A DNA stretch of 64,000 bases from Aphrophora alni (Eukaryota > Arthropoda > Insecta > Hemiptera > Aphrophoridae). Both the position numbers and the translations under genes were made by a program. This document shows positions 22,819 through 35,299 of the stretch, piece after piece. The notes beneath the pieces were generated by a model that was not told the origin of the DNA, ran no database searches, and worked only from the letters and a program-made list of their open reading frames with translations. The stretch lies in NCBI GenBank assembly GCA_963513935.1, contig OY740774.1, forward strand, positions 97,471,668 through 97,535,667, read 5' to 3'. The stretch's first letter is position 1. Each line of letters opens with the position of its first letter.

Positions 22819-25800
22819 TTGTAGGGCAATACATATGATTTCTCCACCACATCTATATATTTACATATTTTTATGTATCATAAATTTTATATTTGGTTAA
22901 GAATGTTTTATTGGTTTTTACAATAGATTTTTTACTAATCGTACAATAAAATTAATAAATTCTTAACATAAATACAAAAATCTTTTACAATATCATATCT
23001 GTCTAAATTATTTGTATTCAACAAAACTCAGAAAAATAAAATATTGTTACTGGAGAACTGTCTTTCGGTCGTAAAAATATTAAAAATTCGTACAAAATAA
23101 AATAATTTTAAAATGTTGGCATTTTTCGTCCATATCTTTTAATTAATTCAAATTAAAACATACCTAAATAAATATCAAATTATTAATGTTAAATACCAAT
23201 TTGTCATAACTCAATCAGCAAATACAGGTCCACACTTCATTATTATTATTATTAAACAATACCTAAGTGGTTTCTAAAATATTAAATTTAAACCTGACCT
23301 ACACTGAGTAGAATTTTTGCCTCTAACTACAATGCCAGACAGAATAGTAAGGCCTATGGATAATTACTATAGTGCATCCTACTAAATTTAATAAAAATTC
23401 TGTATGTGACTGATTTATGATACAAGCTAGGCAAGTAACATAATGAACCTCATAAAATTGTCTATAATAGTTGCCAGTAAATAAAAAACAACTTCATAGT
23501 ATCAGTTAAATATAGAGAGTTTTATAGTAAATTTCATTTTACTGGAGAGAGTTATAAGGGTTCTGTGTCCTTTATCAGATGGAATAATTCATCAGATGGT
23601 TGCTCAGAGATGTGTATAGCGTGGAAGGAACGAAAACAAGAAACATATAATTCTTCCTACTTTAAAATGTATGAACAGAAAAGAACCAATTGAAAACACT
23701 TTTATCTCAAATATTGTTTTCTTGTTATTTCTGTTTTACGAACTTATGGAAACTAAATATATTATAAAAACTAAATTATTACTAGGCTATATATAAATTT
23801 TTAATATAATAAAGTAATTAAGGAAGGTTTACGTAAACACAAAATAAGTGGTTTATCAAACACCACTTACTTAAAACAAAGGAATTTAATTAAAAAAACT
23901 TTAATTTTATTCATTTTTGTTAAATTAGACAGCGTTTTCAACAATGCCTGCTTTTGGAATATGACTTTTCAAATGTTACTATAATTGTTCTTTCTTATTT
24001 ATTATAATAAACGAATAAATGAAACTCGTTAAATTCCAAAACAAATGTCAGTATCACAATTAAATTTTCAATGTTTACTTTCATTTTGAAAACATAACAC
24101 ATAAATGTTTTATATTTTTAACTCACTGATTTTCAAAACAATATTAATTATTAACTGTCAAACCATACGACATTCAAAAGTATAATTGTATTTCATTAAT
24201 TATATGGTTTTACCTGATGTTTGCTATGTTATGTGTATATATAATCAAAACTAATACTCATATTACTCAAAATTTCAAGAGCATAGAGTAACTGCCTTAA
24301 CCTAGCGAAAGGACTAGAATAAGAAAAAAGTGATAATCGTCAACTTTGAGCTTAGGGCCTTGATGGAAACAAAAAATAAAATTACAATAGGAACACAAGC
24401 TTAAAACTAGCCATGAGCAGTAAAAATAACTAAGACTAAATGCAAATATAATAAAAACAATGCACGTCACATAATTACACTTCACAAAGAACAGAAAGGA
24501 ACTAACTAGCACGGGTTGTGTGCCACCTTAGTGATAACGTAACGTTTTATTGGGACAATAGGGAGGTCATCTCTTTCAAAAGTTTAGTGTGTGATATAGT
24601 AATAATTACTATTCGAAATTGAAGGGAAACCATTTAACCCAAATTAGAGTAGAGAAATTTGTATTTTCAATTTAAAATTTATTTTTGTTAACTGAAGTAG
24701 TGTTAATAAAATTCGTAGAAGTAATAATATTACTGACAGCAATATTTAGACATAATGACCTTATTTATACTTTGGTATGACTGATAAGATTGTGCGACTA
24801 TTTTTTCATTTATATAAGTTTGTTTCTTGTGTAATATCTTTAACTTTTCCCAATTTCATTTTCGGACCAAACATGTTCAGAAATTTTTGATTAATAATTT
24901 TTGTGCTCTCTGTTTTTGTGCTCGATAATTCTAATTTTTAGACTTTTTTCGTCTCACCATTATACTATCAATGTATTTACTAAGTATCACAAAAGTAAGT
25001 TAAAACTTCAATGAAATTTAGTTTATTTCTTGTTTTTAACGAAGACCAACAAAATTATATAAATTCGTTTGGAATTAAATGTCATTTAATGAAAAACTGA
25101 CCTAAAAAACTGAAATATTAAACAAAATTCTTAGTACAGTAGTTAGGGTTTTTAAGACAGTTGTATGAAGTGGCTGACATAAATAACTAAAAAGAGAGAT
25201 ACAGTATAAGGAATACCATTTCGGAGGAAAAGGAAGTATCTTAAATGAAAAAGGAAAAATCGTTTTGTCAATTATATTAGAAGCACCTAACAGGCTGCAT
25301 CACATTTTAGACCTAGGATAATTTAAATATTTTAAATAAAATTATAGTCATAAAAAACAGCTAATATGTAATATTCAACCTCAGAACAATTGGTGAGTGG
25401 AAATACAATTTTATTTGACACTTCAGGTATTTATAAGCGTTGTGAATTCATCTTTCAAACCACATTCATCCGGATTACATCCAGCCAAAATTTACTAACA
25501 CAAAATTACAACTCAAAAATATAAAATCATATTATTCTTTCTTTTTAAACACGTTCCATCATCAATTTTCTGTTGTATTCACACATCACTTATCTACTCC
25601 CACCACACATCTTTCATTAGTTTATAAGTTATGAAATATGTAAATTGATTAGATTAAGTTTTTATAGTTTTAAGCCATGTTTATTTATTTTATCCAACTA
25701 AAAGTGGTGTACAATTATTACAAAGCAGAAGTTACCGATTATAGAATTTTGAACCCCACAATTAAGAGTAATCATTTTATATATTTTTAATTATATAATT

Positions 25801-26066
25801 TTTAAAAAATAAAGAAATAATATTGGTAAAAGACATACTCGTTTTATAATAATTTTATAATTCATATGGTAATGTGCTTATAAAATTTGAATTTGAGTTT
25901 ATATTGATACAATTAATTACAATTGCATTTTAGGATACGTCATTTTGAGGTGTGAATAATATCACGGTTTTGTGCAATTTTCTTGACGCTACATTCTACG
26001 TATTCAGTGTTATTCGACAAACAAATTAGTTTTTATTTATCACTTCAGTAACAGAAAATTCATCTC
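22819..26066. other. No recognisable feature
   Basis: About 3.2 kb of AT-rich sequence. A short ATT repeat lies near 23240. The minus-strand open frame at 24297-24512 is Phe/Leu/Ile/Ser-rich and looks like AT-bias rather than a membrane protein. Confidence 0.45.
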
Positions 26067-26216
26067 TTATGGTTGAAGGTCTTCCGTGTCGATTGAATCT
26101 TCAACAGACTTGGTGGTTTCAAATTTACTAATCACCTTTTTATACGCGACTTCACTGCACGGTGTGTCCCTCAAACGTTGCGAGTATGCAACTTTCTTAA
26201 CCTGACTGATAAACTG
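26067..26216 (-). pseudogene. Mariner-like (DUF4817-type) transposase fragment
   Basis: A 49-codon minus-strand stretch ending in TAA. The segment SEVAYKKVISKFETTKSVED resembles the second helix-turn-helix region of DUF4817 transposase N-termini, where a (I/V)(Y/N)xxVxKFEETGSVxD pattern is typical. Preceding residues fit the spacing of the first helical part loosely. No DDE domain, and no terminal repeats recognised around it. It ends 28 bases from the left end of the MITE at 26245. The call is from family pattern only and is tentative. Confidence 0.4.
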
Positions 26217-26244
26217 AATTCACATTCACATTAAAACTGAATTA

Positions 26245-26607
26245 GTAGAACCCCTCTAATCCGTCACCTTCGGGACTGGAGGCATGGTCGGAATGCAAAA
26301 AAGGTCGGATTATCCGAAAAAAGTCAATATGTATTACATACTATATAAAGTGATTTTTTTAAAGTGAAATAAGTGATATATAAAACTTTTAAAAATCTAT
26401 ATATAAACTTTGCAAGTACTATAGCAAGTAGATAGAAACAACACGAGAGATGACACATCACTGAAGCGGGAAAGCGATAACAAACCGGAAAGAATGGCGC
26501 CAGACGGGTCGTGAGTCATCGACAAGTCGGCACAATATCGCGAGCTCGAGCACGGTCGGATTAACCGGAGTAACGGACCACCCGAGGGCGGATTAGAGGG
26601 GTTCTAC
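26245..26607. mobile_element. Pogo/Tigger-like MITE, second family
   Basis: A 363-bp element with inverted ends GTAGAACCCCTCTAATCCG, identical for at least 19 bases, flanked by TA on both sides (26243-26244, 26608-26609). Internal GGTCGGATTA(T/A)CCG motifs repeat in direct and inverted order. It is similar in style to the 6416-6709 element but has distinct end sequence, so it belongs to another family. No coding capacity. Confidence 0.88.
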
Positions 26608-26989
26608 TAATGTAATGCTTGTTTTAAATGTAAAATCATAATGAAGGGAAAAATCAATTATTTAATTACTAAACCATTCAGTAAAATACCTATAAACTAC
26701 TACGAGTTTACCACTTAATAGATTAATGTGTTTTAAATTAATCATAAATGAGAAAAACCGTTGCTACAGCAACTAACAAATAGCAATGAAAATAACACTG
26801 ATGTTTGAATAAATCTTAATTATATCTGCATAAGGTAAAGAGTTTTCATCGGGGATTGGACAACAAATAAAGAAACCACTGAAATACCCGTAGTATTACA
26901 CATACAATATTATTAAGTGTTAGTCAATATAATGACCTGCTGAATAAAATTGAAATAATAATAATTGTAGAGTAACTATCCTAATACAG

Positions 26990-27130
26990 ATCCTCTATAG
27001 GTCAGTTATAATTTAGTTATTGTAGCTCATGTATCACTGAGGATGGCGACTTTGACGTTGAAATTCGTTTGCTTAAATAAACGTAATTTTTGTGAGATCT
27101 TTTGTTGGAGTTTTATTTTTTATCTAAAAT
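26990..27130 (+). repeat. Repeat family H2 with hammerhead-like motif, plus copy
   Basis: The segment contains CTGAGGA (27037-27043), a partly pairing hairpin GGCGAC/GACGTT, GAAA (27060-27063), then CGTTT-loop-AAACG and TA. These are the parts of a hammerhead in order: core, stem II, GAAA, stem III, cleavage triplet GTA. It matches 62285-62435 and 16922-17013 beyond the motif on both sides, including AGTTTAGTTATTGTA-like bases upstream and GTGAGATCTTTTG downstream. Stem I pairs only weakly, so activity is doubtful. Confidence 0.6.
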
Positions 27131-27310
27131 TATCTCAGAAGTTAAGCTCGGTATTTATTTATATCCTAATACAAGCATCGTTCATTGAATGTACATTACC
27201 ACTATCGTAAGCATTCAATGTCCAAAGTCCACTATGGCGACATTCACAATAAGGAAAACAAGAACTCTTCGAACGACAGGCAAGAATCAAAAGTAAGATG
27301 TTTAATTAAT

Positions 27311-27352
27311 TCCTTTACGTATATTTCGATATACATACTCATCATCAGAAGT
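27311..27352 (-). repeat. Hammerhead-like motif H3
   Basis: On the minus strand: CTGATGA (27348-27342), then TGAGTATGTATATC, then GAAA (27327-27324), then TATACGTAAAG. Core and GAAA are intact. Stem II pairs only at its base in this copy. Ends in CGTA like family H2. A single copy in the window. Confidence 0.45.
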
Positions 27353-27369
27353 TTATAACTAAACTAGGA

Positions 27370-28361
27370 ATGCACATTATAGCTAAACAATGTCATCTAA
27401 ATGATCATTAAGAAATTATATTAAACATACTAGATGAATTATAATCTTCGTTTTGTGGTTCAAGGAATCCTTGTTTTACTTAATGTCTTGTAATTATGCG
27501 TCTACAGGTCATTTAAGGTAGAATACGTTGGGTGTATCTAATGTTTTATAAATTACACCTTAAAGATGGGAGTATGTACTAAAGTTTATGACTGCCAATA
27601 TAAAGCAAAGAATAACACTATTTAAATTCGTTGTATATTTAAATTGAGGAGATATGTGAAGTTTAACTATAACTTCACATTTCTCTAACTACATTTCGAA
27701 ACTGCATTACTATTTACAAAATACATTCAAAACGGGAATAAATGCGACAATTATTCAAAACAAAAAAACTGTAATCAAAATTAGCACTAGACTTCACGTT
27801 TTTATTTAATGAAAAGTTTACTTTATTTTACTAATATTGAACGGAAATTTGTCATCCAACGTTCATTTTAATCCCAGCGATATTATTAATCGGTTTAAAA
27901 AGTAATATATCGTAAAATTAAAGTAATATAAAGTAAAAGTCTCAAAATAATCTATATTGATTAGATTTTAAGCGGTATTAGATTTATATGTTCTTCATAC
28001 AATGAAAGCGCTACTGAACCTCAATACCTGTAGGAAGTTTCATTAAATTTATCTGCAGGATTATAAATTTATTTATTTTTTAACTGTGTGCACAATTGGG
28101 ATAAAATTCCAGATGCTGTTACAGGCCAAAATGTTAATCACAATGAATTTAATCTGGCAACCATGATTATGTAAATTGATATTTCTAACTACTTTAGTTT
28201 AAAGAAATGTTTTTATTTCTGTTCGTATTATATCATAACTAGAGATCCTTTTAAATTTGTGTTTCCTACAAATAATATATATAATAGTTATAATAGGTTA
28301 TAGACTAGGTTAAGTTCACCTATTACTTAAATACATATTCTTAATGTTAGACGAGTGAATG
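27370..28361. other. No recognisable feature
   Basis: AT-rich; no supportable feature. Confidence 0.45.
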
Positions 28362-28498
28362 TTAATAGAATAATACCCCCCGCCATATCTTTGTACTTTA
28401 AAAGAATACCCCCGCCATATCTTTGTACTTTAATAGAATACCCCCGCCATATCTTTGTACTTTAATAGAATCCCCCCCCCGCCATATCTTTGTACTTG
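28362..28498 (+). repeat. 33-bp minisatellite, four units
   Basis: Four units of GCCATATCTTTGTACTTTAA followed by (A/T)AGAATA and a C run of variable length (5 to about 10 C). The C run is the variable part, giving unit sizes of about 30-36 bp. Confidence 0.92.
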
Positions 28499-29519
28499 GT
28501 TTTCTGTTGCAATTTTTCTCAATATTGTGAGTCTAAATATAATTATGTTACTGAGTTGTCGCTAAGGCTGTTTATTGCTGTGATAGGATTTTAAAGCTTT
28601 CGATTTGTAACTTCCTATATGGGTTGCTTCATATTGCGTGAAGATATTACATAAAGTTATAAAGTTTATTTTATGCTTACTGATACTTATTGATAATGAT
28701 AGTAATACTGATATTTGTTGATATTGATATTGATATTTATTGACACTGGCAAATATATGGGGCTGTATATCATATAATGAAAATAAAAACCATTAAATAA
28801 TAAACCGCTGTAGAAAAAAATGTTATTTTTTTCAATATTATTGCCAACAAAATGCAATCACTAAATATTAATAAGTATTACAATTATAACTCTTATATGG
28901 TTACTGTAAGCAAACATTACAGTGACTGTATATGTAAAGGTGATTAAATATTTTAATATTTTATGATTTGTGTGTAACTATAAGTTACATTGTGTATTAA
29001 ATAAGCTATAAGCATTTTGTATAAGCTATAAGTGCATTTAAAAGTGTGTATAAATTTTCATAGTTGTCTGGAAGAAAAAATAGATTATAAGTTCTACCCT
29101 TTGAAAAATTAGTCAATATTTTTAATTTTCGTTTACAACTAAGGATATTAAAAACAAATTTATCAATCTGGTATAACCAACAATAAAACTATTGAAAGCA
29201 ATATAATAAACAAAGATGACTTTATAGTCACTAAAACTGTGTTTATTACGTATATGAAAAAATAAGTTTTATTAATTTCTTGATATAATGTGATATATGT
29301 AAATCTACTACTAAATAAAGTAATAATTGAAACATTTTAAATTTCAAATTCAACAATTGATTGAAATAAATAATTAAAATTTAAAAATAATATTCAATAT
29401 GATTGGTAAAACATTGCCTATAATAGTTTTATAAAGAAAAACAACTGTCACTTGTTAAACTTATATAATAGTTTTATATTATATTACTTTCAACTACAAA
29501 TTCCATTTGTGTTGATCAA
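28499..29519. other. No recognisable feature
   Basis: AT-rich. A GATATTGATATTGATATTTATTGA short run lies near 28700; otherwise nothing. Confidence 0.45.
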
Positions 29520-29609
29520 ATTTTACATTTTATTGAGCACAGGAATACAAAAAAAAACCTATTATAAAACTTTATGAAACAACTATTGATTAAACAAATA
29601 ACTTTTCAA

Positions 29610-29830
29610 GCGGAAGAATCCAATCCTCTAAAGACAAACCACAATCCCGTGTTGTTTTCCAATAGATTGACTGATGAGATAACGTTAACTGGATTTCCAG
29701 AATAATTTATTTTCCATTTCCTAATTCCTGTGGGATTTCCATAGTTCAACTCTTATTCTGCTCTATTTCTTCAGGGAATTGAAAATTTTGACGTACTCTT
29801 AATTAAGTTATTTTGTTTTATAACAATCGT
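29610..29830 (+). repeat. Repeat family G, copy 1
   Basis: Matches 46060-46290. Shared landmarks in order: GATGA…TAACNTTAA(C/T)TGGATTTC, TTTTCNNTTTCTAA…CTCCTG(T/G)GG(A)ATTTCC, CTGCT(C/T)T…TTCTTCAG(G/A)GAAT and a TTATTTTGTTTT tail. Unknown family. Confidence 0.6.
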
Positions 29831-30233
29831 AGATTCCCCTGGGATAGCACAACGAAAATAATCGACGAGTAATTATTTTCTTAACATCAGCGTTGTTGAT
29901 CTTGATATATAAAATTGTGTTATTCTATTCATACGTACAAATTAAAGATATAACGAGAATGTTAAAAAACAACATGGACTAGTGAAAAACATAGGTCAGT
30001 TAGACGGCTTTCTGAAATATGGTATTCTTTTTCTGTAATCTTAGTAGTCAAAACTACAATGGCGAATTTACCTCAAGATATTGGATCAGCAGCGTATATT
30101 ATTTTGTACCGCAAAGGAATTGAATGCAGGACTCTTTAACACAATACGAAAGATATTCAATAGACAAACTTTGATAGCTTTAAATTTGACTAATAATTTC
30201 AAAAGTTAAAAAGTATTTTAATTATTAATCATT

Positions 30234-30510
<277 letters not shown>

Positions 30511-30682
30511 GACGGTCGAAGTTCATTTTTCTATTTAAAAGGATGACTTCTTGGAGAGACGACAGAGTCTATGGTATGTCGTGATTTTTCCTTTGGGGCT
30601 AATTTAATTACTAATAATTTTTATAGAGCTTTTTTTTACTTTTACTTTTGTAATAGCTATCTCTAAATGTTTAGGTAAAAGA

Positions 30683-31503
30683 AAAATTCTTCTCCAACAC
30701 AAAACGTTCACACACATAATTTGATTAAAAGTATGCATTCTTTTGAATATTATAGCACTGCAGACACTCTTCCCCATTACAAAACGTTCTCACACACATA
30801 ATTTGATTAAAAGTATGCATTCTTTTGAATATTATAGCACTGCAGACACTCTTCCCCATTACAAAACGTTCTCACATACCTGATTTGATTAAAAGTATGC
30901 ATTCTTTTGAATATTATAGCACTGCAGACACTCTTCCCCATTACAAAACTTTCTCACACATAATTTGATTAAAAGTATGCATTCTTTTGAATATTATAGC
31001 ACTGCAGACACTCTTCCCCATTACAAAACGTTCTCACACACATAATTTGATTAAAAGTATGCATTCTTTTGAATATTATAGCACTGCAGACACTCTTCCC
31101 CATTACAAAACGTTCTCACACACATAATTTGATTAAAAGTATGCATTCTTTTGAATATTATAGCACTGCAGACACTCTTCCCCATTACAAAACGTTCTCA
31201 CACACATAATTTGATTAAAAGTATGCATTCTTTTGAATATTATAGCACTGCAGACACTCTTCCCCATTACAAAACGTTCTCACATACCTGATTTGATTAA
31301 AAGTATGCATTCTTTTGAATATTATAGCACTGCAGACACTCTTCCCCATTACAAAACGTTCTCACACACATAATTTGATTAAAAGTATGCATTCTTTTGA
31401 ATATTATAGCACTGCAGACACTCTTCTCCATCACAAAACGTTCTCACATACCTGATTTGATTAAAAGTATGCATTCTTTTGAGTCTTAAAGCACTGCAGA
31501 CAC
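30683..31503 (+). repeat. 82-bp satellite array, ten units
   Basis: Ten head-to-tail units of about 82 bp (spacings between successive GCACTGCAGACAC motifs are 83, 81, 80, then 82 throughout). Units are nearly identical in the middle and diverged at both edges (first and last units). Two sequence types occur: one with CACACATAATTTGATT and one with CACATACCTGATTTGATT (near 30873, 31282, 31446). Starts 177 bases after the GA tract. Confidence 0.97.
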
Positions 31504-33482
31504 GATAGACGAAGTACGTAAACCAACAATCAATTTCGGTTTCAGCCGATATATTTTACAAAAAACACAATATATATTTTTTCGCCCATTACAAAACTTG
31601 TAATCTTTTACTTATATCTGAGGAAATTAAAGAGATTTTATCGTTTTTAATTAATATTCTAATACTACTTTCTGTATTTAAAAGAAAATCTGTTTGCATT
31701 AGAACATTTTGAGGCCCGGTTGTTCTTTCAATTTGAAGCAGAGTGGTTTATATTTGAATTTTACAAGTAATAGAGTTATATTTTATTAGTAAAACCAACC
31801 CGCTTCAAAATATCTTGAAGGAAAGTACTGAATAAACATTTTGTGAGAGAACATTAATCTGTTTTCATCTATCAAAGAAATCTATAATTTAGATGGTCTA
31901 TAGTTATAGCTTCAATATTAACTGATAAAAGTAACGGTAGAATGTTGTTTTGCTGTAATTGTTTATTAATAATAACTTTAAAACAGCTGTACTTTTTGTT
32001 ATTTTATTAGTATAGTTTTCTATAAATTCATCCCGCTAATTTATTCCCGTACAAGTAGTGAATATGCATTTTAAAGAGTGAACGAATATAAGAAAATCTA
32101 TCAATGAAAACGGTAGAATGCATTTGTGGGTTTTTTTATTGGTAGATTTATGTTCAATTTGCTTTAATTTCTCTGTACAGTAGTAGGTTAGTTTTTTTAG
32201 GTATATTAAAATGGTGAACATAAGTTTACAGTTATCTTGGGGAGTCTTAAAATTTAGATAGTATAGGAATTATTTTTTAAACTAACATGATGTTTTGTGA
32301 TGGAATAGGTACTACGAATATGGTCACAGTTTCTGAAAAGAAATTGAAAATGTTCATAAATTTTGGGTCACACGTCATGCAAATAATTTTTCTTTTAATT
32401 GTTTCCAGCACAATTTTCAGATATTTTATAATGAGTCAGATTAAAATCGTGTACTTCGTATTTTAATATAAATATCAATATCGTTCAACATTTCTCTTTA
32501 CTGTCATCATTCACGATTTAGCTCAGGAGATCCGTATATTTCAATAACAAATTGATAAGACTTTAGAAATCTGTGTGTATTAGTTTTATCATTTACCGCG
32601 TACACTTAACAACAGCTCAATACGATCTCACTATTGAAAAACAAATTTAGAGATAAAGATCATATTTCACTTCCTACGCGAGCAGAGATTTGAAGGTTTT
32701 GATGGATTACATATCTGTGAACTATTTTGTAACAAGAGTTTTGTAGAAAACTGAAAAGCACTCCGTTATATAAAGAACTGAAATGTATGGAAATGAAATA
32801 TATTACAGATCCTTCATGTATATATATTCTGTATTTTGTTCAATTAGAGGTTTTTGGAACATATTTCTACTATTTTTAGATAATGTTACTCATTTATGGA
32901 ATCATTTACAAAATAAAAAAAATAGAAATAGATATTTTTTAAAAATCAAACAGGGGAAAATTTGGACGAAGGATTGACAATTTTTCGTCGCCATTTTAAA
33001 ATATGAAATGTTCGTAGTCAACACCTGTTCATCTTCATCAATTCCCTCCGCATCCTATGTTTCAGCACAACTCAATGATTTTAACCACAATAAAATGACT
33101 AAATAAAATTTTACGTTACAATTTTTGGCAATTTTAAACACACACCACTATCGTTGGAATAAATAATCGAATAGTTGGCCAGTTGGAACAAATCACAAAC
33201 CACAGACAATTCTAATTACTTAAAGGTATATTAAACACCTTAAATTAAATCTGCCCACATTTTACTTTATATTTACTCTCGTTTTTTTTTTTAACTTTAT
33301 TCTTAAGGAGAAATACACAGGAAACAGACAAAATATTTCCACACATGTTCTTTAGAAACATTTTTCATTAGTCATATCAACTGCATATATTTTTACCAAT
33401 CATTGCCAGTTTTCAAGAAATCCCTGTTATATAAAAATGTAATCTATAAAAAACATTCACTTTATTATAAGCTGTAAAATCT
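31504..33482. other. No recognisable feature
   Basis: AT-rich; short open frames at 32036-32221 and 32783-32977 have no motif and biased composition. Confidence 0.45.
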
Positions 33483-33713
33483 CTATTGATACAACCTAAA
33501 TGAAAGTAATCTGTAATAGCATGGATCACCGCTGCGAAGGCGTATAAACACTTTGATATTGCTTGCACCCTTTTCAACATAAACCTTTGATATATGTCCT
33601 CTATTTGCATTACTAAGTGCTCTTGATACTAACGTCTTTGTGTAGTAGTTTTGTCTAACATCCTTGGGTAGGTAAACGTTATATTTATATCTCTCCAGTG
33701 CAATATAATACAT
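33483..33713 (-). CDS. Coding-like minus-strand stretch, unknown
   Basis: A 76-codon open stretch with even composition, including ALSNANRGHISKVYVEKGAS. Charged residues are spread in a way that looks more protein-like than most open frames here. No family recognised. It lies directly downstream (on the minus strand) of the tandem repeat pair 33780-34390, whose copies also read open on this strand, so it may be part of an old element. Confidence 0.2.
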   Translation of the reverse strand: MYYIALERYKYNVYLPKDVRQNYYTKTLVSRALSNANRGHISKVYVEKGASNIKVFIRLRSGDPCYYRLLSFRLYQ

Positions 33714-33779
33714 TAATTAAAAAATTAGCATTAAAACATCAAAAATATAATTATTTATGTGGTAGTCAGTGTTAAATAA

Positions 33780-34390
33780 ATAATTAGTACGACATACTCC
33801 TATATCTGTTTCCCTCTTCTTCACTTCCACTACCTTTTTTTTAATTGCTAGTGTAGGCATGAACCTTTTTACCGTTCTCTCTTCTATCATTTGTTGACTT
33901 CTCAATGGTTTCTTCCCTGTTCTATAGAGTGGTAATATTTAAATCTTGTAAATTGTATACTTCAAAGTTTATTTATATTCTTCCCTTTTTTCACCACCTT
34001 TTTAATAAACGTTGTATTCAATTGTTCAGAATTGTGAGTCATTATTATTCAATATGCCCATAATTTGAAGTAAATTCAATGTTAAAACAGCGCAAATTTT
34101 GTTTTTATTCAATGTAAAATAAATATATCTTCCTACATTGTTTCCCCTCTTCTTCACCTCCTTTACTTTGTTTACTTCCTGGTAATGGTATGAAAACTTT
34201 ATTGTTACACTTTCCTCTGTCATTTTTTGACATATCCGTCTCCTCTGTGTCTACCTTGTTCTATCGAGTGGTATTATCTGAATTGTTATATATCGTATAC
34301 ATCACAGTTTATTCTATTCATCTCTTTTCTTTTCCATCTTTTTAACAAACGTCGTTGTCAATTATTTAGAGTTAGAAATCACTATTAGTA
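33780..34390 (-). repeat. Tandem pair of a roughly 300-bp repeat
   Basis: Two diverged copies (about 33790-34040 and 34130-34390) share CCTCTTCTTCAC(T/C)TCC, TTGTT(T/C)AC or similar, GTTCTAT(A/C)GAGTGGTA and TTT(T/C)TAA(T/C)AAACGT in order. Both read open on the minus strand (33717-33905, 34026-34223) with a shared core EVKKR. A partial third match lies near 39240-39320. Unknown family; possibly a decayed tandem gene or element duplication. Confidence 0.55.
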
Positions 34391-34399
34391 AGGATGTAC

Positions 34400-35299
34400 C
34401 ACATTTTTAATTTTTATCCATATTTTTATATTTAAGATGTATTTTATATCGAAATTCCATTGATTTCCGATTGATATTATTATTGTTTTTGTCATTTGGT
34501 TCCTTATTGTTAGAACGGCCTCCAAGAACCCAAAACATAGAAACATTTTAAAATTGTATATTATAAATTTCTAGTACTAACTTCTTCCATTACTAGAGGA
34601 AGGTTAAGAGTTTTGTTTTTAACTTATTTACTTTCAAGCTAGGCGATTTATATATATAATTTTCATCTAGTGATAGCCTGGTTCTTACTAAGCTAATGTA
34701 ATAACATATGAAAACGGGATACATTGAAGCCGTTTGATAATTTTATCTTTCCCTGGTTTTATCATTATATCTTCTTTGTTGAATATATAATACGACCCGC
34801 TGTTTAACTTTTCTACCAGAACTATTTCCTTCTGCCAGTTTCAATCTCTTGTCTCTGCATTTTTCTTTCAGTTTCACTATTAACAAGATGTACCATCAAT
34901 AATTATTACTACTAGCTAAACCTACTTTAAACCTTGTATAAATCCCTGTAAAAAATATCGATTAATATATTATTTTAGTGCTTCTAATGATAAACCCCAT
35001 CATATAAAATATAATAATGCTTTCTTTTATACTTAGTTATGACTATAATCCAAATAATTTTACGGTGTAATTTTCTAATACATATTAAACTTATATGCAA
35101 ACCCAGAATTATCGAAAATTGAAACGTAATTGCAATCTAGTTCATTCCTTATAATAACTTACCCATATTACTTATAAAGTGTATGAAAAACAAGAAAAAC
35201 ACATTAAATAAATCATTAAAATTGAGGTTATTGGACATCATTGATGAATTTATATCATCTACGTGTATAAATCACGAATTTTCTATCGGTCATTGATTT
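34400..35299. other. No recognisable feature
   Basis: AT-rich; nothing supportable. Confidence 0.45.

Noticed and set aside
24297..24512. Possible small membrane protein on the minus strand
   Set aside because: Hydrophobic residues follow directly from AT-rich codons (Phe, Leu, Ile, Tyr); no start context, homology or neighbouring exon signs.
30683..31503. CRISPR-like array
   Set aside because: Units are contiguous and nearly identical over the full 82 bp, with no unique spacers, in a eukaryotic context: a satellite.
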